This document shows, in pieces, positions 26,456 through 35,543 of a DNA stretch of 64,000 bases (within the stretch, counting starts at the first letter, position 1; every line of letters begins with the position of its first letter). The stretch covers positions 62,001 to 126,000 of the forward strand of contig UQAZ01000001.1 of NCBI GenBank assembly GCA_900539165.1, read 5' to 3'. Source of the DNA: an uncultured Oscillospiraceae bacterium. Lineage in GTDB: Bacteria > Bacillota > Clostridia > Oscillospirales > Acutalibacteraceae. The position numbers and the translations under genes are program-made. The notes under the pieces are model-generated. The model was not told where the DNA came from and did no database searches. It saw nothing but the letters and a program-made list of their open reading frames with translations.

Positions 26456-27486
26456 TGTCTTTGATTTGGCAAAAGGTTTATCCCGTAATAATTGCCGTTC
26501 TGTTTTTTGAGCTGATTATTTTAGTTCACGAGGGCGGTCATTTTATTGCTGCTAAGCTGATGAAAATTAAGGTTAATGAGTTTTCGGTAGGTATGGGACC
26601 TAAGCTGTTCGGCTTTAAGAAGGGCGATACAGATTATTCATTTCGTCTTATTCCGTTCGGCGGCTATTGTGCTATGGAGGGCGAGGACGAAAAGAGCAAC
26701 GATTCCGCCTCGTTTGAAAACAAGACCGTCTTGCAAAGGATTTTTGTTGTCTGTGCAGGTGCTTTGATGAATCTGATTATGGGACTTGTTATCATCAGTA
26801 TTATGGTTTCTACCCAAAATCTCATCGGTATTCCCGTTGTGGCAGACTTTGAGGAAAATGCAGTTTCGTCTCAGACACTGATGAAAAATGACAGGATTAA
26901 GGCTATCGACGGAATGCGTGTGTATACGGCAACCGATGTCTTTACGGGACTTTCGAGAAGTCGGGATGAAAATGTAGAGTTCACCGTTCTTAGAGACGGC
27001 AGCGAGATAAATATAGATGTTCCTTTCGCTATGAATGAGGAAAACGGAACACGGTTTATCAGCTTGGACTTTTATATGTTCGGTAATGAAAAAACCTTTT
27101 CGTCCGTTATTAAGGAAACCTTTGCTCAGTTTGTCTCGTTTTGCAGAATAGTATTTCTTTCCGTCTCCGACTTGATTAGCGGAAGATTCGGAGTTAGCGA
27201 TTTAAGCGGTCCGGTCGGTGCGGTAAGTGCCGTGTCCTCTGCGGTTAAGTCCAGTCTTAACGGTATGCTCAGGATAACCGCATTGCTCAGCGTTAATATC
27301 GGATTGTTTAATCTTTTTCCGTTCCCCGCACTTGACGGTTGGAAACTTTTTGCACTTATTTTTGAGGGTTTGTTCAAAAAAAGAATGCCCCAAAAATTAG
27401 AATGGGCAATAAATTCTGTCGGACTTGCATTGCTTTTAGGTTTAATGTGCTTCGTCACTTTTTCGGATATAACTAAATTGTTTTAA
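26455..27486 (+). CDS. rseP: Site-2 intramembrane zinc metalloprotease (RseP/RasP)
   Basis: 343 residues. Zinc motif HEGGHFIAAK (about residue 24) in the first TM, a single PDZ-like domain in the middle (VVADFEENAVSSQ, DRIKAIDGMRVY), and the second active-site motif NLFPFPALDGWKLF near residue 290 with the third zinc ligand Asp. It cleaves anti-sigma factors and signal peptide remnants within the membrane. The stop of dxr overlaps its ATG by one base. Confidence 0.93.
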   Translation: MSLIWQKVYPVIIAVLFFELIILVHEGGHFIAAKLMKIKVNEFSVGMGPKLFGFKKGDTDYSFRLIPFGGYCAMEGEDEKSNDSASFENKTVLQRIFVVCAGALMNLIMGLVIISIMVSTQNLIGIPVVADFEENAVSSQTLMKNDRIKAIDGMRVYTATDVFTGLSRSRDENVEFTVLRDGSEINIDVPFAMNEENGTRFISLDFYMFGNEKTFSSVIKETFAQFVSFCRIVFLSVSDLISGRFGVSDLSGPVGAVSAVSSAVKSSLNGMLRITALLSVNIGLFNLFPFPALDGWKLFALIFEGLFKKRMPQKLEWAINSVGLALLLGLMCFVTFSDITKLF

Positions 27487-27506
27487 TGGATTTTATGGAG
27501 AGTGTT

Positions 27507-28550
27507 ATGAGAAACTCAAAGAAAATTAAAATCGGAAATACATTTATCGGCGCCGATAGCCCGATACTTGTTCAAAGTATGCTTAATGTTCCGTCAACTG
27601 ATATAGAAAATTCGGTTAAGCAGGCGGTTGAGCTTGATAAAGCAGGCTGTCAGATTATTCGTTTTGCTATTCCTAACGAGGAAGCACTCGACCTTATCGA
27701 ACCGATTAAAAAGGCTACAACCGTGCCACTCGTTGCAGATATACATTTTGATTACAGACTTGCTCTCGGTGCAGCCGAAAGGGGAATTGATAAAATCCGT
27801 ATTAACCCCGGAAATATCGGAAGCGAGGACAGAGTTAAGGCAGTTGCAGACGCTTGCAAACTTAGAGGCTTGCCTATTCGTATAGGCGTTAATTCAGGCT
27901 CACTCGAAAAACATATTCTTGCAAAATACGGTTCTCCAACGCCGGAGGCAATGGTTGAGTCTGCACTTTATCACGCATCATTGCTCGAAAAATTCGATTT
28001 TGACGATATTGTAATTTCTATTAAATCGTCAAATGTAAATACTATGATTAAGGCTTATGAGCTTGCTGCCGAAAAGTGTAATTATCCGCTTCATCTCGGT
28101 GTAACCGAGGCAGGCACGGAGCGTATGGGTATAATTAAATCCTCTATCGGTATCGGCTCGCTTCTTACTCACGGTATCGGCGATACAATCAGAGTAAGCC
28201 TTACGGATGCTCCTGTTAAGGAGGTTTATGCCGCACAGGATATATTAAAGGCGATAGGACTTAAAACCGACTGCCCGTATCTCGTTTCTTGCCCTACTTG
28301 CGGCAGAACAAGAATTGACCTTGTCGGTCTTGCAAAGCAGGTTGAGGAGAGGCTTCGTGATTGTAAAAAACCGATTACCGTTGCAGTAATGGGTTGTATA
28401 GTAAACGGTCCGGGTGAAGCTCGTGAGGCTGACATCGGAGTTGCAGGCGGAGACGGCTGCGGATTGATATTTAAGAAGGGCGAGATTTTGAGAAAAGTTC
28501 CCGAAAATCAGCTCTTAGATGAATTAATGAAAGAGATAGATAAATTATAA
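27507..28550 (+). CDS. ispG: 4-hydroxy-3-methylbut-2-enyl diphosphate synthase (flavodoxin/ferredoxin)
   Basis: 347 residues from ATG 27507, which follows a GGAGAG and gives the family-like start MRNSKKIKIGN; an in-frame ATG at 27486 touching the rseP stop is possible but has no SD. It catalyses the penultimate MEP-pathway step. The [4Fe-4S] ligands are seen in CPTCGRTRIDL and MGCIVNGPGEA; the N-terminal TIM barrel has VQSMLN and ADIHFDYRLA. In many Firmicutes proS stands between ispG/rseP and polC; here polC follows directly, its ATG overlapping the stop by one base. Confidence 0.95.
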   Translation: MRNSKKIKIGNTFIGADSPILVQSMLNVPSTDIENSVKQAVELDKAGCQIIRFAIPNEEALDLIEPIKKATTVPLVADIHFDYRLALGAAERGIDKIRINPGNIGSEDRVKAVADACKLRGLPIRIGVNSGSLEKHILAKYGSPTPEAMVESALYHASLLEKFDFDDIVISIKSSNVNTMIKAYELAAEKCNYPLHLGVTEAGTERMGIIKSSIGIGSLLTHGIGDTIRVSLTDAPVKEVYAAQDILKAIGLKTDCPYLVSCPTCGRTRIDLVGLAKQVEERLRDCKKPITVAVMGCIVNGPGEAREADIGVAGGDGCGLIFKKGEILRKVPENQLLDELMKEIDKL

Positions 28551-31500
28551 TGGCAAAATTTTACGACTATTTTTCAACTTATGTAAATGACGATGACCTT
28601 GCTTTGATTGGCAACGGTGATATTACTCGTTTCACTGTTTATAAAGATGACAGACGATTGGAGCTTGGCTTGTTCCTTGACAGACTTGTTCGCTATGATG
28701 TTATATCACGATGTCAGACTGCCCTTGCACATGCGTTGGAGCTTAACGGTGCAAAAATTGTTGTTACATATCCGAAAAGACTTTTTGATATAAATGAAAT
28801 ATCTAAGATTTTGTCGTTTGTCAGCGGAGTAAATAAATCGGTCAACGGATTCTTTGACGGTGCAGAGGCTGAACTTGAAGATGATATACTTACCGTCTGC
28901 CTCAAAAAAGGAGGCAAGGAACTTTTAGAAGGGCAAAAGATTGATAAGGAAATATCCGAGCTTATTTATAAGCAGTTTGATGTTGACCTTGATGTTGCAT
29001 TTTTGGAAGTTCAAGCGTTTGATATGGAAAAGGCTGTCCGTGAGGCTGCTCAGGCTAAGGCTGAGGAAAAGGCCAAGGAAGAGGCACAAAAGGAAAAATA
29101 TGTGGCTCATATTCAGCTTGGTGACTTGCCTCTTTATGCCGATACAAGAAAACAAATAATGGGCAGACCGATTAAGGATTTGCCTAAGCCTATTAAGGAA
29201 ATTATGCCTGATGACGGCTTTGTCACGGTTTGGGGCGAAATTTTTAATCTTGATGTTCGTGACACAAGAAGAGGCGACTCTCGTATTTTGACCTTTTCTA
29301 TTACCGATCAGTCGTCGTCGGTGTCTGTTAAGATTTTTGAAAAACGCAGTATAATCGACCCTATAATCAAAAATCTTGAAGCTGCTCAGGCTATTTTAGT
29401 CAGCGGACTTTATAAGCTTGATACATACGCAAATGAATATGTTATTATGCCTAATCATATCGAGTCGATTAAAAAGATTGAAAAGCAGGATACTGCCGTC
29501 GAAAAGAGAGTCGAGCTTCATATGCATAGCTCTATGTCCGAAATGGACGGTATGACGCCTGTTTCAAAGCTTGTTGAGCGTGCGGCTAAATGGGGACATA
29601 AGGCTGTTGCGATTACCGACCACGGTGTTGTTCAGGCTTTGCCCGAGGCTTATGCCACCGCAAAATCTAAGGGAATCAAGCTTATTCTCGGTATGGAGGG
29701 TTATTTGGTTGACGATACTCTTTATCCTGATTTTATGAATATGAAGAGTAAGGATTTTCAGCGTCATCATATTATCCTGTTGGTTAAGGCTGATAATACT
29801 ATGCCGATTCGACTTGACGAGAATTGGCAACCTGTTATGGACGAGCCGGAAGACGGTATCGTTCATCGTGGAAGAAAAAATCTTTATGAGCTTATTTCAA
29901 GTTCTAATGTTAAAACATATAAAAATCGTCCGCTTATTCCAAAGACAATGCTCAGCCAAAAGCGAGATGATATTTTAATAGGCTCTGCCTGTGAGCAGGG
30001 TGAGATTATTCAGGCTATCCTCAGAGGTAAGAATGATGACGAGCTTTTGAAGCTCGCAGAGTTTTATGATTACCTTGAAATTCAGCCCAACGGTAATAAC
30101 GAGTTTATGCTTCGCACAAGCGATCAGGAATATGTTACCACTAAAAGAGGCGAGCAGAAGTTTAATCCGTATTGGCGAGTTAATACGGAAGAAGATTTAA
30201 TTAATATCAATAAAAAGGTTATAGAACTTGCGGATAAGTTGGGCAAGCCTGTCGTTGCAACAGGGGATGTGCATTTTCTTAATCCCGAGGATGCAAAGCT
30301 TCGTGCTATCGTTATGGCCTCCAAAGGCTTTGACGATGCCGATAATCAGGCACCGCTTTATTTCAAAACGACAGATGAAATGCTTGAAGATTTCGCATGG
30401 GCAGGCGACAGAGCAAAGGAATTCGTTATTGACAATCCTAATATGATTGCCGATATGATTCAGGACAAGCTTCCGCCAATCCCTCCCGGAACTTATCAGC
30501 CGTACATCGAGGGCGCTGACGATGAGCTTACTCAAAAGTGCTGGGCAACCGCAAAATCGCTTTACGGTGACCCTGTTCCCGAATATGTTGCTTCCCGTCT
30601 CGAAAGAGAGCTTAATTCAATTATCTCCCACGGCTACGGAGTGCTTTACGTTATCGCTAAGCGTCTTGTTGAGGAGAGCGAAAGACGAGGCTATTTGGTA
30701 GGCTCAAGAGGTTCTGTCGGTTCATCGCTTGCCGCCCATTTCGGCGGTATATCCGAGGTTAATCCTCTTGCTCCGCATTATTATTGTAAAAAATGTAAGC
30801 ACAGCGAATTTTTCTTAAACGGTGAATACGGTTCAGGCTTTGATTTGCCGAAAAAGAATTGCCCTGTTTGCGGTGAACCTATGAAGCGTGACGGCCACGA
30901 AATCCCGTTTGAAACCTTCCTCGGCTTTGACGGTGATAAAGAGCCTGATATCGACCTTAACTTCTCGGGAGAGGTGCAGGGACAAATTCATAGATTTACC
31001 GAAACCCTCTTTGGTAAGGAGTATGTGTTTAAGGCAGGCACAATGTCTACCATTGCTGAAAAAACAGCGTACGGATATGTGCTTAACTACTTCCGTGAGC
31101 GTGATAAATATACAGGCGAGCGTGTAGAAAAAGCAAAGGAAAATCTTGCCGAAAGTAACAGTATGCTTTCAACTATACCAAGAGCCGAGGTTGAACGACT
31201 TGCAACCCTTATTGATAAGGGAAAAATTACCAGAACGACAGGTCAGCACCCGGGCGGAATGGTTGTTGTTCCCGATAAGTACACCGTTGAGGACTTTACA
31301 CCTATTCAGTACCCGTCAAACGATGAAAAGAAGGGTACTTATACCACCCACTTCGACTTTAAGAATTCGCTTCACGATACACTTCTCAAACTTGATGAGC
31401 TTGGACACGATAATCCTACTCTTTATAAATACTTGGAGGATGCCACAGGTGTTCCCGTAATGGAGGTTGATTTAAGCGACCCTAAGCTTTATGAACTTAT

Positions 31501-32485
31501 TACATCTACTGCACCGCTTGGCATTACACCCGAGGATATAGATAACCCGACAGGAACGCTTGCTATTCCCGAAATGGGTACGCCGTTTGTTGTCGGTATG
31601 CTTACCGAGGCTAAGCCTAAAACCTTTGCCGACTTGCTTCAGATTTCGGGACTTTCCCACGGTACGGATGTATGGCTCGGCAACGCACAGGAGCTTATTG
31701 ATAACGGCACTTGTACCATTTCCGAGGTTATCGGATGTCGTGACGATATTATGACCTACCTTATTCATAAGCTCGAAAAATATGAGCGTGAAACAGGTAA
31801 AGAAGCACCTTTGACGAAAAAGGATTGCTTTAAGATTATGGAATATACCCGTAAGGGTAAAGCACCAAAGGAGCTTCCGCCTTACGAGGAGGGAATGAAA
31901 ACCATCGGCGTTGAGCAATGGTATATTGACTCCTGCTATAAAATTAAATATATGTTCCCTAAGGCACACGCTGCCGCATATGTTATTGCGGCACTTCGTA
32001 TTGCTTGGTATAAGATTTATTATCCTGTTGAATTTTACAGCGCATTCTTTACCGTTCGTGGCGGTGCTATTGATGCCGTTGCCGCTGTCCAGGGTAAGGC
32101 TGCTGTTAAGAAAAAAATGCAGGAAATTAAGCTAAAGGGCAATGAAGCTACTGCTAAAGAGGAGTCTCAATATGTAGTTTTGCAGATTGTTATTGAAATG
32201 CTTGCCCGTGGATATGAATTTTTGCCTGTGGATTTATATAAATCCGATTGGCGAGTTTATAAAATCGAGGACGGTAAAATCAGATTGCCGTTTTCTGCCA
32301 TTGACGGTATCGGTGAAACTGCGGCTATGTCTATTGCAGAGGCTGTCGAGAGAAATCCTGACGGATTTGTTGCTTCCGACGACCTTGCAAATGAGCCGGG
32401 AGTAGGTAAATCCGTAGTTGACGCACTCAGAAATGCAGGTGCTTTGGGAGATTTGCCCGAAACTACTCAAATTTCATTGTTCTGA
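28550..32485 (+). CDS. polC: DNA polymerase III alpha subunit, PolC type, apparently without exonuclease domain
   Basis: 1311 residues against roughly 1430-1460 for typical PolC. Order: N-terminal domain, charged helix (about 165-185), OB fold, PHP domain start at H324xH326 (LHMHSSMSEMDG) and ITDHGVV (H358), ILGMEGYLV near 381, then HHIILLVKADN by about 405. In typical PolC about 170-190 residues of DnaQ-like exonuclease (DVETTGL and HNAxFD blocks) sit exactly there; none is present. The polymerase core is intact: GSRGSVGSSLAAHF, zinc cysteines (CKKC, CPVC), PDIDLNFSG with D800 and D802, TTGQHPGGM, SGLSHGTDVWLGNAQ, KAHAAAYV, ending in the clamp-binding QISLF. An extra loop (about residues 417-440) follows the gap. 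Last gene of the operon. Confidence 0.95.
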   Translation: MAKFYDYFSTYVNDDDLALIGNGDITRFTVYKDDRRLELGLFLDRLVRYDVISRCQTALAHALELNGAKIVVTYPKRLFDINEISKILSFVSGVNKSVNGFFDGAEAELEDDILTVCLKKGGKELLEGQKIDKEISELIYKQFDVDLDVAFLEVQAFDMEKAVREAAQAKAEEKAKEEAQKEKYVAHIQLGDLPLYADTRKQIMGRPIKDLPKPIKEIMPDDGFVTVWGEIFNLDVRDTRRGDSRILTFSITDQSSSVSVKIFEKRSIIDPIIKNLEAAQAILVSGLYKLDTYANEYVIMPNHIESIKKIEKQDTAVEKRVELHMHSSMSEMDGMTPVSKLVERAAKWGHKAVAITDHGVVQALPEAYATAKSKGIKLILGMEGYLVDDTLYPDFMNMKSKDFQRHHIILLVKADNTMPIRLDENWQPVMDEPEDGIVHRGRKNLYELISSSNVKTYKNRPLIPKTMLSQKRDDILIGSACEQGEIIQAILRGKNDDELLKLAEFYDYLEIQPNGNNEFMLRTSDQEYVTTKRGEQKFNPYWRVNTEEDLININKKVIELADKLGKPVVATGDVHFLNPEDAKLRAIVMASKGFDDADNQAPLYFKTTDEMLEDFAWAGDRAKEFVIDNPNMIADMIQDKLPPIPPGTYQPYIEGADDELTQKCWATAKSLYGDPVPEYVASRLERELNSIISHGYGVLYVIAKRLVEESERRGYLVGSRGSVGSSLAAHFGGISEVNPLAPHYYCKKCKHSEFFLNGEYGSGFDLPKKNCPVCGEPMKRDGHEIPFETFLGFDGDKEPDIDLNFSGEVQGQIHRFTETLFGKEYVFKAGTMSTIAEKTAYGYVLNYFRERDKYTGERVEKAKENLAESNSMLSTIPRAEVERLATLIDKGKITRTTGQHPGGMVVVPDKYTVEDFTPIQYPSNDEKKGTYTTHFDFKNSLHDTLLKLDELGHDNPTLYKYLEDATGVPVMEVDLSDPKLYELITSTAPLGITPEDIDNPTGTLAIPEMGTPFVVGMLTEAKPKTFADLLQISGLSHGTDVWLGNAQELIDNGTCTISEVIGCRDDIMTYLIHKLEKYERETGKEAPLTKKDCFKIMEYTRKGKAPKELPPYEEGMKTIGVEQWYIDSCYKIKYMFPKAHAAAYVIAALRIAWYKIYYPVEFYSAFFTVRGGAIDAVAAVQGKAAVKKKMQEIKLKGNEATAKEESQYVVLQIVIEMLARGYEFLPVDLYKSDWRVYKIEDGKIRLPFSAIDGIGETAAMSIAEAVERNPDGFVASDDLANEPGVGKSVVDALRNAGALGDLPETTQISLF

Positions 32486-32491
32486 TTATAC

Positions 32492-32533
32492 TTGACAAGT
32501 CCGCTTTATTGTGTTAGCATATTAGTGTACTAA
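32492..32533 (+). promoter_or_regulatory. Promoter and operator-like palindrome of the his operon
   Basis: TTGACA (32492-32497), 17-base spacer, TAGCAT (32515-32520). Directly downstream, over the expected start point, lies the near-perfect palindrome TTAGTGTACTAA (32522-32533). Its GTACTAA half resembles TrpR-type half sites, so a TrpR-like histidine regulator of the YerC/HisR kind is a candidate; that is inference. Confidence 0.6.
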
Positions 32534-32554
32534 AGTGGATTGATTGAAAGGACA

Positions 32555-32587
32555 GTATTTCTTTTGAAATACGATGTAGCGTTATGA
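32555..32587 (+). promoter_or_regulatory. Leader hairpin and tiny upstream ORF before hisZG
   Basis: gtatttc (32555-32561) and gaaatac (32566-32572) form a perfect 7-base stem with a 4-base loop. hisZG has no SD next to its ATG; the only SD (AAAGGA, 32546-32551) is 32 bases upstream, ahead of the hairpin. A TTG at 32564 would start a 7-codon ORF (MKYDVAL) whose TGA overlaps the hisZG ATG as ATGA, allowing translational coupling. Either reading is possible. Confidence 0.4.
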
Positions 32588-34197
32588 AAAGATATTCAAA
32601 GATTACCCCCGAAGGAAGCAGAGACTTTCTTTTTGAGGAATGTGACGAGCGACGCAGAGTTGAGCGTATTTTAACTCAGCTTTTTAAGGAAAACGATTAC
32701 CGTAAGGTAATGACGCCTGCTATCGAGTTTTTCGATGTGTTTGACAGCGATAATACAGGTATCGAGGCAGAGGAGATGTTTAAGCTCAGCGACTCTAAGG
32801 GCAGAACTACCGTTTTACGCCCCGATAATACCTTGCCGATTGCACGAATGGTTGCAACTCGTTTAAGCGATGCACAGCTTCCTGTAAGGCTTTACTATAA
32901 TCAGTCGGTCTTTGTCAGAGCAAAAGCTCTTGCAGGCAGACCGAGCGAGGTCGCTCAAAGCGGTATAGAGCTTATCGGTGACGGAAGCGAGGAGGCGGAT
33001 GTTGAGGTTATCAAAATGGCTGTCGAATGCCTTAAAAGATGCGACCTTAATTCGTTTAAGCTTGAAATCGGTAATGCCGCTTTCTTTAATGCTATTCTTA
33101 ATAAAATGCAAATTACCGATACCCAAAGAGCAGATATTATAAATTTGATTGAGGCTAAGAATTATGCGGCTCTCGGTGACCTTTTGGACAGATTGGGTGA
33201 CAGTGAGCAGACGAGAATTATCAGACAGCTTCCACGCCTTTTCGGCGACGCTTCAGTAATTGATGAGGCTAATGAGATTTACAGCGATGCTCAAGCTTCT
33301 CAGGCATTGTCTTATCTTAAAGAGGTGTACGACAAGCTTTGCTCGGCAGGACTCAAGGATTATATCTTAATCGACCTTGGCCTTGTTAATCGTTCTAATT
33401 ATTATACGGGCGTTATCTTTCACGGCTATGCAGAGGGTACGGGTATAACCGTTCTTTCGGGCGGAAGGTATGATAATTTGCTCGGTGATTTCGGTATGCC
33501 GTCTCCTGCAATCGGCTTTGCTGTCGAAGTTTCTGCATTGTGTCAGGCTATTGATGAGGTGATTAATGTTGAACGACCGATTCGTATAGCACTCACTAAG
33601 GGCAGATTGGAGAGGAAAACCGTCGAGCTGTTTAAGACTATGGGCTTAGATACAACTCAGCTTGAAAATAAGGGCAGAAGATTAATTCTCCCTGTTGATA
33701 AATATGAAACCGTGCTTTCAAAAGCACCTGATGTAATTACCTATGTTGAACACGGAGTATGCGATATCGGTATTGTCGGTAAGGATACTATCGTTGAACA
33801 CGGCTCGTCATTTTATGAGGTAATTGATTTGAATATCGGCAAATGTAAATTTGCTCTTGCTTGCCCTAAGGGAACGGATTTCTTTAAGGGCTATAAACGC
33901 AAAACCGTAGCTTCTAAGTATCCTAAGGTTGCAAAGGAATTTTTTGAATCTAAGGGTATGGATGTCGATGTGATTAAGATTGAGGGAAGCGTGGAGCTTG
34001 CCCCGTTGCTCGGCTTGGCAGACGGAATTGTCGATATTGTTGAAACCGGCTCAACGCTAAAGGAAAACGGCCTTGAGGTTGTGGAGGAAATATTCCCGAT
34101 TTCAGCGAGAGTGATTGTTAATATGGCTTCTATGAAGCTTAGAAAGAATGAAATAGAAGCGTTCCTGTCAGACCTTGAGCTTGCGTCTCGTGTTTGA
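32584..34197 (+). CDS. hisZG: HisZ-HisG fusion: ATP phosphoribosyltransferase with regulatory domain
   Basis: 537 residues in one frame. Residues 1-about 325 are HisZ, a HisRS-like regulatory domain (ITPEGSRDFLFEEC, TVLRPDNTLPIARMVATR, YYNQSVFVRA, GGRYDNLLGDFG), and residues about 333-537 are short-form HisG (IRIALTKGRLERKTVELF, YVEHGVCDIGIVGKD, and the PRPP loop DIVETGSTLKENGL). It carries out the first, feedback-controlled step of histidine synthesis. In most bacteria with short HisG the two are separate subunits of an octamer; here they are covalently joined. No full HisRS catalytic domain is seen, so it is not hisS. Confidence 0.93.
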   Translation: MKRYSKITPEGSRDFLFEECDERRRVERILTQLFKENDYRKVMTPAIEFFDVFDSDNTGIEAEEMFKLSDSKGRTTVLRPDNTLPIARMVATRLSDAQLPVRLYYNQSVFVRAKALAGRPSEVAQSGIELIGDGSEEADVEVIKMAVECLKRCDLNSFKLEIGNAAFFNAILNKMQITDTQRADIINLIEAKNYAALGDLLDRLGDSEQTRIIRQLPRLFGDASVIDEANEIYSDAQASQALSYLKEVYDKLCSAGLKDYILIDLGLVNRSNYYTGVIFHGYAEGTGITVLSGGRYDNLLGDFGMPSPAIGFAVEVSALCQAIDEVINVERPIRIALTKGRLERKTVELFKTMGLDTTQLENKGRRLILPVDKYETVLSKAPDVITYVEHGVCDIGIVGKDTIVEHGSSFYEVIDLNIGKCKFALACPKGTDFFKGYKRKTVASKYPKVAKEFFESKGMDVDVIKIEGSVELAPLLGLADGIVDIVETGSTLKENGLEVVEEIFPISARVIVNMASMKLRKNEIEAFLSDLELASRV

Positions 34198-34248
34198 GAC
34201 GATAGCGTTAAAACTTAATTTTTAGGTTTGTCGGATATAGGAGGAAAT

Positions 34249-35532
34249 ATGAAAATTACAAAAGCTAACGGTAAGGCAGAATATGCTCTTATCGAAAACT
34301 TAAAAAAGCGTGCGGGTGAGGCAGATGAAAAGATAGTAGACATTGTCTCAACAATTATTCGTAATGTTAAAGAAAACGGTGATGACGCAGTAAGAGAATA
34401 CACCGTTCGCTTTGACGGCTCTGTTCCTAAAAAGACAGTTATTTCAGGCGATGAGCTTCAATCTTATCTTGATTTGGTGGATGATGATTTTAAGTCTGCT
34501 ATTATTAAGGCTAAGGAAAACATTTATGACTTTCATCTTCGTCAGGCTCAGCAATCTTGGATGACTACTAAAGAAAACGGAGTTATTATGGGACAGCGTG
34601 TCAGAGGACTCCATAGGGTAGGTATCTATGTGCCGGGCGGTACTGCGGCTTATCCGTCGTCTGTTTTAATGAATGCCGTTCCCGCAAAGATTGCCGGTAT
34701 AAAGGAAATCATTATGGTTACTCCGCCGGGAAAGGACGGAAATCCTAATCCTAATATTATGGCTGCCGCTGCCGTTGCCGGTGTTGATAAGGTATTCTTA
34801 GTAGGCGGAGCGCAGGCTGTTGCTGCATTAGCTTACGGAACGGAGAATATCCCAAAGGTTGATAAAATAGTCGGTCCGGGCAATATCTTTGTCGCAACCG
34901 CAAAGAAGCTGCTTTACGGCATAGTCGATATTGATATGGTTGCAGGCCCCAGCGAAATATTAATCGTTGCGGACAAAACCGCAGACCCTGCCTTCCTTGC
35001 GGCAGACCTTATGTCGCAGGCCGAACACGATAAGCTTGCTTCTGCAATTTTGCTTACAACTTCTATTGATTTGGCAAGAGCAACTCAGCACGAAATTGAT
35101 AAGCAGATTAAAAATTTAGAAAGACAAAACATTATTGAGGAAAGCCTTGAAAACTACGGTGAAATTATTGTTTGTGAAAGCTTGGAGCAGGCTATAAGCT
35201 TTGCAAATGAGCTTGCACCCGAACATCTTGAACTTTGCGTTTCTGAGCCTTTGAAGTATATAGGTAAGGTTGATAATGCAGGCTCTGTATTTCTCGGTAA
35301 CTTTTCACCTGAGCCTCTCGGAGATTATTTTGCAGGACCTAATCATGTTCTTCCGACTTCAGGTACGGCAAGATTTTTCTCACCGTTGGGCGTAGATTCC
35401 TTTGTGAAAAAATCTTCCTTTATTTATTACACTCCTCAGGAGCTTAGTAATGCAAAGGATGATATAATTACCCTTGCACAGAGCGAGGGCTTGACCGCAC
35501 ACGCAAATTCTATCAGCGTTAGATTTCAGTAA
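34249..35532 (+). CDS. hisD: Histidinol dehydrogenase
   Basis: 427 residues from ATG 34249, seven bases after SD taggagga; the in-frame TTG at 34228 has no SD. It oxidises histidinol to histidine with two NAD. Seen: RVGIYVPGGTAAYPSSVLMNA, VGPGNIFVATAKKLLYG, AGPSEILIVAD, SQAEHDKLASAIL with zinc-site residues, and LAPEHLEL, GPNHVLPTSGTARFFSPL toward the end. It follows hisZG by 51 bases. Confidence 0.96.
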   Translation: MKITKANGKAEYALIENLKKRAGEADEKIVDIVSTIIRNVKENGDDAVREYTVRFDGSVPKKTVISGDELQSYLDLVDDDFKSAIIKAKENIYDFHLRQAQQSWMTTKENGVIMGQRVRGLHRVGIYVPGGTAAYPSSVLMNAVPAKIAGIKEIIMVTPPGKDGNPNPNIMAAAAVAGVDKVFLVGGAQAVAALAYGTENIPKVDKIVGPGNIFVATAKKLLYGIVDIDMVAGPSEILIVADKTADPAFLAADLMSQAEHDKLASAILLTTSIDLARATQHEIDKQIKNLERQNIIEESLENYGEIIVCESLEQAISFANELAPEHLELCVSEPLKYIGKVDNAGSVFLGNFSPEPLGDYFAGPNHVLPTSGTARFFSPLGVDSFVKKSSFIYYTPQELSNAKDDIITLAQSEGLTAHANSISVRFQ

Positions 35533-35543
35533 GGACGGTTTAT

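Noticed and set aside
32486..32583. T-box or His-codon leader peptide upstream of the his operon
   Set aside because: No T-box core sequence, no run of CAT/CAC codons and the leader is under 80 bases.
32584..33560. Histidyl-tRNA synthetase (hisS)
   Set aside because: The HisRS-like part lacks the anticodon-binding domain and is fused to HisG; motifs fit HisZ.
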